Positions 51,221 through 62,300 of a stretch of 64,000 nt of DNA are shown here, piece by piece. The translations under genes and the position numbers were made by a program. The notes under the pieces are model-generated. The model was not told where the DNA came from. It saw nothing but the letters and a program-made list of their open reading frames with translations, and ran no database searches. The DNA is from Pimelobacter simplex (lineage in GTDB: Bacteria; Actinomycetota; Actinomycetes; Propionibacteriales; Nocardioidaceae): NCBI GenBank assembly GCA_016803235.1, contig JADCLI010000002.1:1-64000 (forward strand), in the 5' to 3' direction. The stretch's first letter is position 1, and each line of letters starts with the position of its first letter.

Positions 51221-54200
51221 CTAGCTCTCCTCGAAGCCCGACTGGTCGAATTTGAGGGTCCGGGCGTTCTCGGAGACCGTCCGGACACGGCTCTCGTTGA
51301 AGCCCTCCGAGTCCGTGGCCTCAATCTCGATCCGCACCGTCACGCTCGTGTTCTCGCCGGAGCGAAGGTGTGCGAGCACCTCGTCGGCAACGTTCTTGAA
51401 CTCGAGCGCGATCTTGTCAGAGTTGAGGGTCTTGACGCCGTAGAAGCGCGTCGGCCAGACGATATCGACCTTCGAGGACGGGCTGGCCCCAGGCTGGGGC
51501 GCGGGCGTCGGACCGGGTCCCGGCTCAGGATCGGGACCGGGGACGGGCTTCTGACGGGGCTCGTCCGTGCGCTGCTGCTGCGCAACGTCCGGTCGGACGA
51601 GAAGGAGCGAATCGGTCGCCACCGGCGCGCTCTCCTCGTCTCCAGGAGTCCAGAGTCCGATGTATCGTTTAGCCGCCTCGTCGTAACCAGCTGCAAGCGC
51701 AAACGCATCCGTCTGCCAGATCATCGGCAGGTCGAGAATGCCGGCGTCGAGGACGGACCGGTCGCGCAGCCGCGGCATGTACGGGTACTGCGAGTACAGC
51801 CCCCACAGCGAGCCGAGCGAGACGTGGCCGTCCTTCCAGATCTGCGGCACCTTGCCGATCGCGAGCCGGATCGTCGCGGCAGCCTGGCGCGTCGACAGAT
51901 CGCCGTCGTTCCCGAGTCGACGAGACACCCGGTCCGCGAGCGATTCGGACTGCCCTTCGACCTTGGTCTCCCGAATGACGAAAGGCGCACCGGGGTCAGG
52001 CTGGGCCGGTACGAGCGCCCAGGTGAACGTCTGGAGCAGGCGTGACATGACCGTCTGGTCGGCTTGAGTCGCCCGCTGCGACGCCTGGTTCTTCTGGTTC
52101 TGCGTCAGATCGAGATCGGCTTCGTTCGACAGGACGTGCTTCCAGCCGAGGTAGTCGCGCGTGGCGTTGTCGAGCTCTTCGAGTCGAGCCTCGTCAGCTG
52201 CGAGATACACCAAGGTGTTGCGGTGCGTGCGGTTCGAGCTGCCGCGGTGCTCGGTCGCCTTGTGCGCGAACTCCTTGGCCGCCGACTCCGCGCCGCGCTT
52301 GTGCGAGACCTTGGGATGCAGGATGACGAGGCGAGCTTCATCGGTGTCGGGGATGTCGGCATTCGACTCAGGGCAGACGTGTACCCCAGCGAAGTCGCCG
52401 CGCTTGCGGCCCTGGTCCTGGAGCCGGCGGACGATCTCGGCCCAGACGTCTTCCTTATGAAGGCGTTCGGCCTGGTCCTTGGCGGTGCGGCTGATGTTGG
52501 GCTGGACGTCGTACCAGTACTTGCCCGAGCCCGAGTAGAAGTATGTCGCGCGGTCGCCCAACTGGGTCAGCGCGGAGTGGAAGTTGCCGGGGACGTCGCC
52601 CGGGATCGCAGTTCCGAGGAATACACGCTGCGTGCCGATGCCCTTGTGGACCGAGCCGGGAGCGATCGTCGGCGCGGCGCCGAAAAACACCGTGCGCGCG
52701 AGGCGCTTGGTCAGCGCACGCTGGCCGAAGAGCGGCTTCTCCTTGTCGATGCGGGCAGGCTCGGAGTTCGAGCCATCAACGTCCGCGTCGATGATCGCCT
52801 TCCAGGAATCCTGGAGATACTGCGTGAGCTCGGAGTTCACGTTCGACGTGGCCAGCGGGATCGACGCGGGCATGATCATCGGCGACTGGTCCTCGCCGGT
52901 CCACAGGGCGTGGATAACCGTGCTCATCAGACGGAGGACGCCTCGGGTCCGCTGGAAGCGCTCCAGCGACGACCACTCCTCGTACAGGGTGTCGAACAGC
53001 TCCGGATGGATCGGGTACGTCCGCTTGATCCGGTCCTCGTAGGCAGCGTCCCGTGCTTCGCGAGGGAAGTCGTCGGAGAACTTGCGGTACATCTCGACGT
53101 ACGCCCGAGCCGTAGCGCCGATGGCTGCCAGGGCGGCGGCATCCGGCTGCTTGAAGAGCCGCTGCTTGACGATGTGATACGCCTCGTCAGACGACGCTGG
53201 GCGCCACTGGTCCGCCACACGACGTACGACGTTCTGGAGGCGCTTGAGAGCCTCCAGACCGTTCTGACCACCGACCTCTTCGGCGTTGCCGGCGACGATC
53301 TTGTCGTTGGCGTCCCCGGTCTCCGAAGCCGGGATCGAGATGGCAAGCAGGACGCCCTTAGTGCCCTTGGCGGCCTCGGTGAGCGACTGGGCGAAGGTGA
53401 ACTGGTCGTCGAACGTACCGCCAGCGAGGTCGTCTCGACCCACGAGGGAACGCGCGTACGCGACCCACTCGTCAATCAGGATGACGGCCGGTGCGTACTT
53501 GACAAGCAGGTCGTGGAGAGCGTCACCGGGGTGAGTCCTGTCCCGGTCCGCCTTGGCGACCACCGCGTACGCCTCGGGCCCTCCCAGCTGCCATGCGAGC
53601 TCGCCCCAGATCGTGTTGACGTGGGTGCCGTCGTCCTTGGTCACGCCAGACGGGCTGAAGTGGTTGCCGACGATGGCGACGCGGTTGACCTTGGTGGCCG
53701 CGTAGCCGTTGGCCGTCAGGAGTTCTTGGGTCTCCTGCGGGAAGTTGCCAACGGGCAGGCCGGCGGCCACATGCCACAGCGAGAGCATCGAGTGGGTCTT
53801 ACCGCCACCGAAGTTGGTCTGCAGGTTGATGACCGGAGAAGCGTTGTCGTCGCCCGCGAGTCGACGGACGGCGCGGCCGATGAGGTCGCGAAGGCCTTCG
53901 GTCAGGTAGGTGCGCCGGAAGAATTCGACCGGGTCGGCGTAGTCGGAGTCGACCTCACCGCCCGTGGCGACCTTGTAGAGGTCGGCTGCGAACTCGGACG
54001 CGTGGAAGTTGCCGGTGGCGACGTCGTCGTGGGGCTGGAGGACCTCACGCCATGGGCGCAGACCGGCGGCTTCGGGGTTGTCGACGGCGGCCTTCAGGAC
54101 CTTTTTGTCGTCCTTGTCGGCAGTAACGCGGCGCAGGTTGAGCCGGATGCCGCGGACCTCATCTGCTTCCTTGGCGGCGCCAATCAGCTTGAGAAGTCGC

Positions 54201-54580
54201 TCGCCGGTGTCGAGGGCCCGGTAGGCGTCGTCATCGGTGAAGGTCTTGTTGTGGGCCCACTCGTTGCGGACCTCGCGGAGTTCGCTGGCGAAGGTTTCGC
54301 CGGTTCGGCCAATGGTCTGGTTGAAGGGGTACCAACCGGGCTTGAACCCGGCGGTGATGTTGCCCTCGGTGAGGATCCGGAACTGCACCTGGGGATCGAG
54401 CGCGTCGTAGGTCTTCGTCGAAGGTGCGCCGTTCTTGCTGTCCTTCGCCTGCACAAGCTTGGTCCACACGGCGCCGAGCGACGGATCGCCTTGACCGACG
54501 ACGGTCGAGATGAAGTCGTCGAGTGCCGGCGCGAGCACCTGGAACATGCGGTCGATGCGGTCGCGGTTACTCAGTGCCAT
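51221..54580 (-). CDS. DUF499-family ATPase, defence operon subunit
   Basis: This 1119-residue protein starts at ATG 54580 (MALSNRDRIDRMFQVLAPAL). An N-terminal HEPN-like or Swt1-type segment (about 1-130, with HNKTFTDDDAYRALDTGERL) precedes the ATPase part: PVINLQTNFGGGKTHSML (Walker A near 255), VAIVGNHFSPSG, and VILIDEWVAYARSLVG (Walker B near 365). A further KQPDAAALAAIGATARA region and a long C-terminal part with a Pro-rich linker and a small C-terminal beta domain follow. DUF499 proteins occur beside DUF1156 methylases in anti-phage loci. It starts one base after the DUF262/HNH stop (TGACATG). It is the last gene of the operon. Confidence 0.85.
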   Translation of the reverse strand: MALSNRDRIDRMFQVLAPALDDFISTVVGQGDPSLGAVWTKLVQAKDSKNGAPSTKTYDALDPQVQFRILTEGNITAGFKPGWYPFNQTIGRTGETFASELREVRNEWAHNKTFTDDDAYRALDTGERLLKLIGAAKEADEVRGIRLNLRRVTADKDDKKVLKAAVDNPEAAGLRPWREVLQPHDDVATGNFHASEFAADLYKVATGGEVDSDYADPVEFFRRTYLTEGLRDLIGRAVRRLAGDDNASPVINLQTNFGGGKTHSMLSLWHVAAGLPVGNFPQETQELLTANGYAATKVNRVAIVGNHFSPSGVTKDDGTHVNTIWGELAWQLGGPEAYAVVAKADRDRTHPGDALHDLLVKYAPAVILIDEWVAYARSLVGRDDLAGGTFDDQFTFAQSLTEAAKGTKGVLLAISIPASETGDANDKIVAGNAEEVGGQNGLEALKRLQNVVRRVADQWRPASSDEAYHIVKQRLFKQPDAAALAAIGATARAYVEMYRKFSDDFPREARDAAYEDRIKRTYPIHPELFDTLYEEWSSLERFQRTRGVLRLMSTVIHALWTGEDQSPMIMPASIPLATSNVNSELTQYLQDSWKAIIDADVDGSNSEPARIDKEKPLFGQRALTKRLARTVFFGAAPTIAPGSVHKGIGTQRVFLGTAIPGDVPGNFHSALTQLGDRATYFYSGSGKYWYDVQPNISRTAKDQAERLHKEDVWAEIVRRLQDQGRKRGDFAGVHVCPESNADIPDTDEARLVILHPKVSHKRGAESAAKEFAHKATEHRGSSNRTHRNTLVYLAADEARLEELDNATRDYLGWKHVLSNEADLDLTQNQKNQASQRATQADQTVMSRLLQTFTWALVPAQPDPGAPFVIRETKVEGQSESLADRVSRRLGNDGDLSTRQAAATIRLAIGKVPQIWKDGHVSLGSLWGLYSQYPYMPRLRDRSVLDAGILDLPMIWQTDAFALAAGYDEAAKRYIGLWTPGDEESAPVATDSLLLVRPDVAQQQRTDEPRQKPVPGPDPEPGPGPTPAPQPGASPSSKVDIVWPTRFYGVKTLNSDKIALEFKNVADEVLAHLRSGENTSVTVRIEIEATDSEGFNESRVRTVSENARTLKFDQSGFEES

Positions 54581-54581
54581 G

Positions 54582-56423
54582 TCAATCGTTCTCCGTGACG
54601 GTGTCGTCTTCGAGCTCGTCAGGTTCGAAGTGAGCCGAGTCTTCCTCGGCGAAGCCTTGGTCGATGTCGCGCTGGACGTTCTTGCCGATGGCGGCCTCGA
54701 CGAGCTTGCACAGGCTCTCGCGACGGGCCTTGAAGAAGGCCTCGAAGTCGTCTGCACGCAGAAGTTCAGCAGGAACGAGGTGCGTTCCCAACAGCTCGTT
54801 GAGGCGCGGCGATTCGAGCTGAGCGCGCGACTCGATCACGGTCATGTACGACGACGGCGCAGCCCCGCCGATCGTCCGGTTCGTGCGGGCGCTGATCGTC
54901 GTCTTGTTGACGATGCTCTCGCGGTGCTCGTCGTCGATGCCGGTGTCGTTGCACCACTTCTGCGGGAAGATGTGGTGGATGTCGACGGCAAGGTCGACGT
55001 ACTGGACCTTGTCGAGCGCCTTGTCTTCCATCCAGTCGCGCGCGCCGCCGGCGAGGACGAGTGCGGCAATGCCCTTGTACGCTGCGGCGTTCCGGGTTCG
55101 CAGCGAGTGGAGACGCGACTCAGTGAAGTTCGCGTCCTGAACGGTTCGCGGGACCGGCTTGGACTCGTCATGAGCCCACGCCGGAACCATCTCGATGTCG
55201 CGCGCGAACCGCGTCTCGATCGCCGAGCCATACAGCTCGCCGAGCACTCCGCACCAATACCAGCGGATCAGTCGCTCGCTCACGCTGATGAGGTCGGCGT
55301 CCTTGCCGAGGACGACCTTGATCGCAGCGAGAGGGACCAGCTGCTTCGGGTAAGGCACGTCTCGCGGAGCGAAGATGTGCCGGTCGGCAAGGAACGTGGC
55401 AGCCCAGACGAACGCCTCGCGGAGCTGGTCCCGCCACTCCAGGTAGTCCGCCAAGGTGAGCTTGAGAACGTCCTCGCGCTTCGCGGAGATCGCGGGCGGC
55501 CGGTCAGAGGTGTCCGCGAGGTTCCGCTTGCGGGTGGTGAGCATCGTGATGGCCTGCAGGAAGTCGGTGTTCTCCACCGCAGCGAGGACCGGGTAGGACG
55601 ACCACTTGAGTTGGGTCTCCTTCCAGTCGTCGTTCAGACGGAAGTCCTCGCCGGACTTCTCGTAGTACCCGGCGTCGCCCGCAAAGACGGCCGTGAGCAG
55701 CTCGAAGACGTTCAGGGGCAGGCCGCCGATGTTGACCTTCTCGAAGACCGTGGCCACCGCGGCCTTGTCGGTGCTCTCGTCGAGCACGATCGCCGGGATG
55801 TCGTAGGTCGCCGCCGGCTTGATGAACTGCTCGTGGAACCGCTTGCCGAGCTCGCGGTCCTCAAGCTCCAGGATCCAGCTCATGTAGTCGCCGTACAGCA
55901 GGTGAAGCGGGAAGTAGCCGTGCTCGCGCTGCTTGTCGTGGTCGCTCAGGTCGAGAACCACGTCCTTGCCGAAGTTGGTACGAACCACACCGTCCGCCGG
56001 GATGCTGATGAGTGCCTCGTCCACACGGTTCGAGTCGCTAAGCGCCGTGTCCATGTGCACGAGGTAGCGGCGGTCGAGCAGTTTCCCTCGGCTGTCCTTC
56101 GTCGCAACTGCCCCGTCACCGCTAAGCGCCTGCGTGAGCGACGTCAGCCGCTGCTGACCGTCCAGTAGCAGGAACTTCGCGTCGGTGCCTGCCGTCAACT
56201 CGACGCCCTCGATCGCGCGCGGCTTGAAGCGGACCTGGGTGTTGCCGGTCTTCAGAAGCATCACCGCACCCAGCGGGTGACCACGCAGCACCGTGACGAG
56301 CAACTGGCGGATGCGCTCGTCCTCCCACTTGTAGCCGCGCTGGAAGTCTGGGAGCTGGATCTCCCCGGATCGCGTCCAGGTCAGGTACTCGCCGAGCTCG
56401 TACATCGGCGTCAGAAAACCCAT
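54582..56423 (-). CDS. DUF262/HNH (GmrSD-like) nuclease subunit
   Basis: This 613-residue protein is a GmrSD/type IV-like restriction protein. The N-terminal DUF262 has IQLPDFQRGYKWEDERIRQL (22-41) and LLLDGQQRLTSL (84-97, DGQQR motif). The C-terminal DUF1524-type HNH shows VDIHHIFPQKWCND (about 484), with ERIDDEHRESIVNKTTISARTN-like sequence after it. GmrSD enzymes cut glucosylated or otherwise modified phage DNA and use nucleotide triphosphates. ATG at 56423 lies one base after the DUF1156 stop, and its stop is one base before the DUF499 ATG, so all three are coupled. Confidence 0.88.
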   Translation of the reverse strand: MGFLTPMYELGEYLTWTRSGEIQLPDFQRGYKWEDERIRQLLVTVLRGHPLGAVMLLKTGNTQVRFKPRAIEGVELTAGTDAKFLLLDGQQRLTSLTQALSGDGAVATKDSRGKLLDRRYLVHMDTALSDSNRVDEALISIPADGVVRTNFGKDVVLDLSDHDKQREHGYFPLHLLYGDYMSWILELEDRELGKRFHEQFIKPAATYDIPAIVLDESTDKAAVATVFEKVNIGGLPLNVFELLTAVFAGDAGYYEKSGEDFRLNDDWKETQLKWSSYPVLAAVENTDFLQAITMLTTRKRNLADTSDRPPAISAKREDVLKLTLADYLEWRDQLREAFVWAATFLADRHIFAPRDVPYPKQLVPLAAIKVVLGKDADLISVSERLIRWYWCGVLGELYGSAIETRFARDIEMVPAWAHDESKPVPRTVQDANFTESRLHSLRTRNAAAYKGIAALVLAGGARDWMEDKALDKVQYVDLAVDIHHIFPQKWCNDTGIDDEHRESIVNKTTISARTNRTIGGAAPSSYMTVIESRAQLESPRLNELLGTHLVPAELLRADDFEAFFKARRESLCKLVEAAIGKNVQRDIDQGFAEEDSAHFEPDELEDDTVTEND

Positions 56424-56424
56424 G

Positions 56425-59184
56425 TCAGTCGTCTCCCTCGTCGAAGTCGAACGCCCCCTGCTGCGCGGCGGGCTGCTTTGCCGACCGTGCGACCTCAAGG
56501 ATCTCGGGCCACGTCGTCACCAGCGTGTTGAAGCTGAGCGCATCCTTCGTCCACCCATTGCTCTCAGCGATCCGGAACAAGAGGTGAGCGAGTTCCTTGA
56601 CCAGGTCGGCGTCGACCGCGCCATCGGGACGGGTCAGCGCGGCATGAAGGAAGTCGCCTGCGGGCGCGATGCCATCTCGCTCCAACACCTTGATCAGGTG
56701 GTGGAGCGCTTCCCAGTTGCTGGTGTGGAGATCCTTGAGGACGTCGTAGTCCCAGGAGAGGTCTGCTGGCCTGATGAGTTGGACGTTGCCGGCGCGGCTC
56801 GTCAGGATCTCGTCACGATCCATAGCCTCGACACTGGTGTTGCGAGCACGGGCAAGGTTGTCGGCGTCGCCGAACTTGCCTATTCCGTATCCGTGCTGCC
56901 GATACCAGGCGATTGCGAACCGCGAGGTCGCGTCGAAGTCACCCTCCTGCTCGTTGAGCACCTGGTCGAGGATCTCGTTGATGCGGGCCAACGCCGCGCG
57001 GACAGTCATCGCGGACCCGTTCGGTTCCAACACGGCTGAGTGGCGACTAAAGACGGCCATGCCAGGACCAATGGCGGCCTGCGGAAGATCAACGGGTGCT
57101 ACCTGGCCTTGCTGCAGACGTCGCAGAGCCTCGGGCAGTTCACGCTCCAGTGCGGCGATAAGCCCGCGCCTGTCCGTTGTGGGCGCAGACGCCGGTCGCG
57201 GTCGGAGAGAGAGCACAATTGACGACGCCAATGCGTTGGAACCAATACTCCGCATGCGGTTCCCCATCTCACTCCGGAGCGGCCACGTCGAAGTGATCTC
57301 CCAGCCGCTTTGGACCATCCCCTCGATGAGGGTCTCCCAGCCTGTCGATGCCTCGCCATCGGCGTCCGATTCGGACTGTCGGAAGGCGTAGTAGACAGTG
57401 ATCGGGAACTCTGTGCGTGCCTCCTCACGGATCTTGCGAAAGACGTTGCGGAAACCATCTTCAAAGAACTGCTTGGCTCCCTCCTTCCCGTCGTGACGCC
57501 GGGAATCCGCGACAAGTTCAGCGGTTTTTGGAACTAGCATCGTTGCGAGTAGATCCGGATAAATCGGCCGCAGCGTCCGCCGCAGCCACACATAGAAGAA
57601 GTCCGAAAGATCGGCGTAGGGGACGTTGTCGTAGTACGGCGGGTCCGTCGACACAACCACTCCGGAATACGAGCGGGTCGCGGCGTCGGCCTGCACGACC
57701 TGCCCCGATGCCGCGGGCGCGAGCTTTTCCAGCACCTTGGCGATCCACGTCCACTGATCCTGCATGTTGCCCGAAGAGCGGGAGAGCGGATTCGCCTCGC
57801 AGTAATCCCACACCATTGGAATGGCCTGTCGGGAGAACAGGTGGCCAATGCCTTCATTCTTGACGTCGGATCGCCAGGCGCACAGGGCGTTGTGGTAGTC
57901 GGTGGCCTTCGAGACCCCGAAGCCCAGGAAGGTTGCGACCGCGTCCGCGTAACTCGAACTGCCGCCGTCGCGGATGACTTGCTCTCGCGCGTCAGCTACG
58001 AGGTCACTGAAGGTTGTGAGAGCGAGCAACTGGCGATTCGTGAACAGGCTCGAAGTGGTCTCCATCCCGTATAGGGGCGCACCCATGTACTGCGAGTGAG
58101 TAGAGAGCACCGCATCGGGGACCTCCTCAGGACGTTCCACCAGGGAGGCCTTGACGTGTACCTCAGTCGGTGGAAGGTAGGTCCTTTGTCGCTTGCCCTC
58201 CGCCACGACCGCGGTGAGGACCGAACCTAGGCGTCCTTCCGCGCCTTGCGCCTTGAGATATTCGGAGCTGGCGTTCGCATCGCAAGCGACACAGGTGGCG
58301 CCCTGACGGCCAGCCATCGTGCCGTCCTTTTCTGGTCCACTGCGCCCGTGACCGATCGAGAAGTCCACGCGGCGTCCGGACGCATGACTTGAGTCAGGAA
58401 CGACCGTGGGGACAATGAAGGTCTCCTTCCCCTTCTTCTTCCCCAACCACCAACTCCGGGCGAGAGGCATCTCGATGCCACACGCCGGGTTCGGGCAGCG
58501 CACAGTGCGCGCCCAGATCCAGGCGATCACCGTCGCCTCTGATCCATCCGTCAGTCGTGCTCGCGGGTAACTCTGGTCCAAGGACCGTCCCGCGCGTTCC
58601 CTCATCCACGCGCCGTAGGCAATGACGTCCGCAGCCAGGCCCTCGGCGTCCGCCCAGGTGCGGATCTGCGACTCGGCGAGTCCGGGAAATACTGGGGCCT
58701 GACCCGCAAACTTCGGCGGAAGTTCGATCAGCGCCTTATTGATCAGCACCGGCACCGGGTTCAGATCTGAGGCCCGAGCGTCGAGGCCCAGCCGCTGCGC
58801 TTCCAAGGGAATGGTTCCGCCACCAGCGAAGGGGTCGAGGACGGCTGGTAGCTCTCCACCGGTGGAGCGAAGGATTTCGGCCCTCGCCTCAGCAAGTACG
58901 TGCTCGTCCCGCACGCTCTCCCAGGCGACCAAGCGCTCGATAATCCCGTGCAGACGCTCCCGCTCGACGCGTTGTGCCTCTTCGGTCGGGAAGGAGACGG
59001 GATCGCTGACCGGGTCGTCGATCAGTTGAGCGAAAATGACTGCGCGGGCCGCTGCCAATGGCCGTCGGGCCCACCACAGATGAAGCGTCGACGGGTGGCC
59101 ATGCCGGATCGACTTCTCCCGGGCGGACTCCCGGTTGATGGCCTCCAGCGGCAGAGCCACCTCGATCAGCTTGCGCTTGTGCAC
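56425..59184 (-). CDS. DUF1156 adenine-specific DNA methyltransferase
   Basis: This 919-residue N6-adenine methyltransferase has a DUF1156 start, RKLIEVALPLEAINRESARE, then RHGHPSTLHLWWARRPLAAA, which is diagnostic. Motif I is VLDPFAGGGTIPLEAQRLG (115-133). The catalytic motif IV is STDPPYYDNVPYADLSDFF (about 511-529). A zinc-knuckle region (CPNPACG and CVACDAN) lies between. The same family supplies the DrmMI methylase of DISARM class 1. GTG at 59184 follows GAGGAACTA. A 134-base gap separates it from the helicase gene upstream; the DUF262 gene follows with a 1-base gap. Confidence 0.9.
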   Translation of the reverse strand: MHKRKLIEVALPLEAINRESAREKSIRHGHPSTLHLWWARRPLAAARAVIFAQLIDDPVSDPVSFPTEEAQRVERERLHGIIERLVAWESVRDEHVLAEARAEILRSTGGELPAVLDPFAGGGTIPLEAQRLGLDARASDLNPVPVLINKALIELPPKFAGQAPVFPGLAESQIRTWADAEGLAADVIAYGAWMRERAGRSLDQSYPRARLTDGSEATVIAWIWARTVRCPNPACGIEMPLARSWWLGKKKGKETFIVPTVVPDSSHASGRRVDFSIGHGRSGPEKDGTMAGRQGATCVACDANASSEYLKAQGAEGRLGSVLTAVVAEGKRQRTYLPPTEVHVKASLVERPEEVPDAVLSTHSQYMGAPLYGMETTSSLFTNRQLLALTTFSDLVADAREQVIRDGGSSSYADAVATFLGFGVSKATDYHNALCAWRSDVKNEGIGHLFSRQAIPMVWDYCEANPLSRSSGNMQDQWTWIAKVLEKLAPAASGQVVQADAATRSYSGVVVSTDPPYYDNVPYADLSDFFYVWLRRTLRPIYPDLLATMLVPKTAELVADSRRHDGKEGAKQFFEDGFRNVFRKIREEARTEFPITVYYAFRQSESDADGEASTGWETLIEGMVQSGWEITSTWPLRSEMGNRMRSIGSNALASSIVLSLRPRPASAPTTDRRGLIAALERELPEALRRLQQGQVAPVDLPQAAIGPGMAVFSRHSAVLEPNGSAMTVRAALARINEILDQVLNEQEGDFDATSRFAIAWYRQHGYGIGKFGDADNLARARNTSVEAMDRDEILTSRAGNVQLIRPADLSWDYDVLKDLHTSNWEALHHLIKVLERDGIAPAGDFLHAALTRPDGAVDADLVKELAHLLFRIAESNGWTKDALSFNTLVTTWPEILEVARSAKQPAAQQGAFDFDEGDD

Positions 59185-59318
59185 TAGTTCCTCGACCCTT
59201 CATGCCCGAGATGACGGGCGAACCTCACCGGCGATGCGGCGCGTGATGTGTGCATGAACTTACCGTTGAGGCCCGACGCTTCGGGTGGAACGGGAGTGAA
59301 TGGTGGGGCCCGCGCGCG

Positions 59319-62300
59319 TCAGAAGGGTGCTGTGCCCTTCGCCCAGGTCTTGGCCCAGTGACCCCGGATCCCGGTGGCCTCGAAGTCGCCGAGGTCGGTG
59401 GTCGCGAATGGGTCGCCGAGGTAGCGGACCTCGTCGTACTGCGCACCGCGTTGGTCGACCCGGACGAGAGCGAGCCGGTAGCGCGGGACGGCGTTTTTGC
59501 CGGTCATGACCTCGTTGTGGGTGACGAAGAAGTCCTTCGAGCCCTCGATCCGCGCCTTGACCTCGATCCGGTAGGTGTCGCCGTTGGCGTCGGTCGACAG
59601 GATGTCGAAGCCCTTGTTGTTGAACGCCTGCTCGACGGGCTTGCGTCCGAGTTCGCGCTCGCGGGCGAGCACCAGGTCGACACCGCGGCGTTCGACCGCC
59701 TTGGTCTCCTTCGCGTGGATCGGTGCGGTCGCCGGAATCTCGCCTTCGAGCATCCCGATGGGCAGCACCAGCGCCGCGGTGACGATGTGCGGTGGCTTGG
59801 TCGACATGAGCTGCTGCTGGTCGAGCAGCGCGAGTCGCTTGCGGAGGCGCGAGTCGAGTTCGACAGCCTTGCGGTTCAAGCTGTCCGAGGACTCCTTGGG
59901 CTTCTCGCCCTTCTGCTCCTTCTCCGACGCAACGGCGGCATCGAGCAGGAGTCGTTCGCTCTCGGCGCTCAGGCGTTTCGTGACGAGGTCGCGCGCCTTG
60001 ATTAGTTCGTTCAGGCGCCTCGGCTGTACTTCGGCGAGGTACTCGGGAAGCTGGTTAGCGATGATCCAACTCGTCGCCTTGTCCTCCGCGTCACCGAGCC
60101 ATCCGAGGCGGCGTGCCGCGTCGGTGGCGGCGCCAGCCGGGGCTGCCACGCAATCCAGGTAGGGCGCCGGTCCGGCTGGGCTGACGGTGCCGAAGCTGTC
60201 GACGTAGGCGTATCCGAACCGTCGAGCCACGGACTCGCCGGTCGCGTCGGCGACTTCCTCGACGACCCCGACGAGGAGCTGCGGCTCCTCCAGGGTGGAC
60301 GAGACGAGGACCGTGCCTTGGTTCAGCGCTCCACCGAAGTTGCGGATGGCCTCGCCCATGACTGCGTCGTGGAGCGGGTGGCCTGGTGCGAGCAGGTCCG
60401 CGCGGGTGAGGTCGTCGGGCTGGACGTGGCTGAGGTCGAAGGTGACCCGGTCGTACTTGGTCGCGATCGGGCCGGTGCCCGCCGAGCGGATGTGCTGCGG
60501 CACGTTGGCGATCTCGTAGCGGCCCTGCTCGCGCTTGACGATACGTCCGCCAAGCTTGGTGAACGCTGCCTTGAAGGCAAGTTCGATGTAGTGCGGCTGG
60601 AGGCGTCGCGCGCGGGCCTCGTCCATCGCGGCACGGAGCGCGTGCAGGTCAGCGTCAGCGAGGTGATCAGAGGCAAGGGCGCGCTCGTCGAGCAGGTCCT
60701 TGAGGCCGTCGCCGACGGAGGCGTCGATGACCTCGTGCATCTTCGCCTTCACGTCGGCACGCTCGCCGTACTGAATGGCATCGAGGAGCAGGTTGCGCAG
60801 CGGGGTTTCGGTGAAGGCCTCGCCGAGGACATCGAAGACCTTGCCGCCGTAGGTCTCGCGCATCTGCTCGAGCTTCTCCAGCAGGCGGGTGAAGACCTCG
60901 CCCTCGCGGGTGTTAGAGGCGACGAGGTTCCAGAGGCGGCAGACCTCTTCCTGGCCGATTCGGTGGACGCGGCCGAACCGCTGCTCGATGCGGTTGGGGT
61001 TCCACGGGAGGTCGTAGTTGACCATCAGGTGCGCGGCCTGGAGGTTGAGGCCTTCACCGGCCGCGTCGGTGGCCAGCAGGATCTGGCAGTCGCGGTTCTT
61101 GGTGAACTCCTCGGTGATCTGCCGGCGCTCGGCTCGGCGTACTCCACCGTGAATGGCGCGGACCGCGTCCGGCTTGCCGAGAAGCGAGCCGATCCTGCCC
61201 TGGAGGTAATCGAGGGTGTCGCGGTGCTCGGTGAAGATGATGAACTTCCGCGGCCAGCCGTTCGCGTCGGTGACCAGCGCGTTGTCCTGGAGGATGGTCG
61301 ACAGCTCGGTCCACTTACGGTCCGTGCCAGCCTCACGCACCAACCTGGCTGTCTTGACGAGTTCGCCAAGCTCGATGAGTTCAGCGTTGAGCTCCTCGAC
61401 GGTCTGCGCGGCCGTGGCTGCGTCGAGCAGCTCCTCTTCGGCCGCCTCGATCTCCTCGGCGTTGAACTCGTCGTCGTCGATCTCGCTCAGGTCGATGTCG
61501 GGCTCGACCTCGCGATAGGTGCCGTTGAGGATCTCCTGCTTCTTGCGCTCCAACCTCTCGGTACGACGGACGAGGCTCTTGTAGATCGCCTCGGGGCTGG
61601 ACGCGAGCCGGCGCTGGAGGACCGTGAGCGCGAAGCCGACAGTGTTCTTGCGCTTGCCTCCGATGCGCTCGGCGCGGTTCATCCCCTCGCGGACGTAGTG
61701 GGTGACGTCCTCGTAGAGGTCGTACTCCAGCGAGGTGAGTTCGTAGGGAACAGTTTCGGCGATGCGCTCGGGGAACAGCTTCTTTCCCTCGAAAGTCAGG
61801 AGGTCTTCCTTGACCATGCGGCGCATCATGCCGCTGACGTCGGCGCTCTTCTTCTGCTTGCCCTCGAAGCGGTCGCGGTCGAGCAGGGTGAGGAAGAGCT
61901 GGAAGTCCTCCTCCTTGCCCGAGTGCGGCGTGGCGGTCATCAAGAGCAGGTGGCGGGTGATCTGGCCGAGCATCTCGCCGAGCTGGAAGCGCTTGGTCTT
62001 GCGCAACTCACCACCGAAGTAGTGAGCGCCCATGCGGTGGGCCTCATCGACGATGATCAGGTCCCACTCGGTCTCCTTGAACTGCGCCTGGAGCTGCTCG
62101 TTACGGGAGAGCTGATCCATCCGCGCAATCAGCAGCGGGTTGGTCTCGAAGACGTTGAAGTTGACCTGGGCGTCGATCAGCTGGTTCGTGAGCAGGTCGA
62201 ACCGGAGGCCGAACTTGAAGAAGAGCTCGTCCTGCCACTGCTCGACCAGTCCGCCGGGAGCGATGATGAGGCACTGCTTCACGTCGTCGCGGAGCAGCAG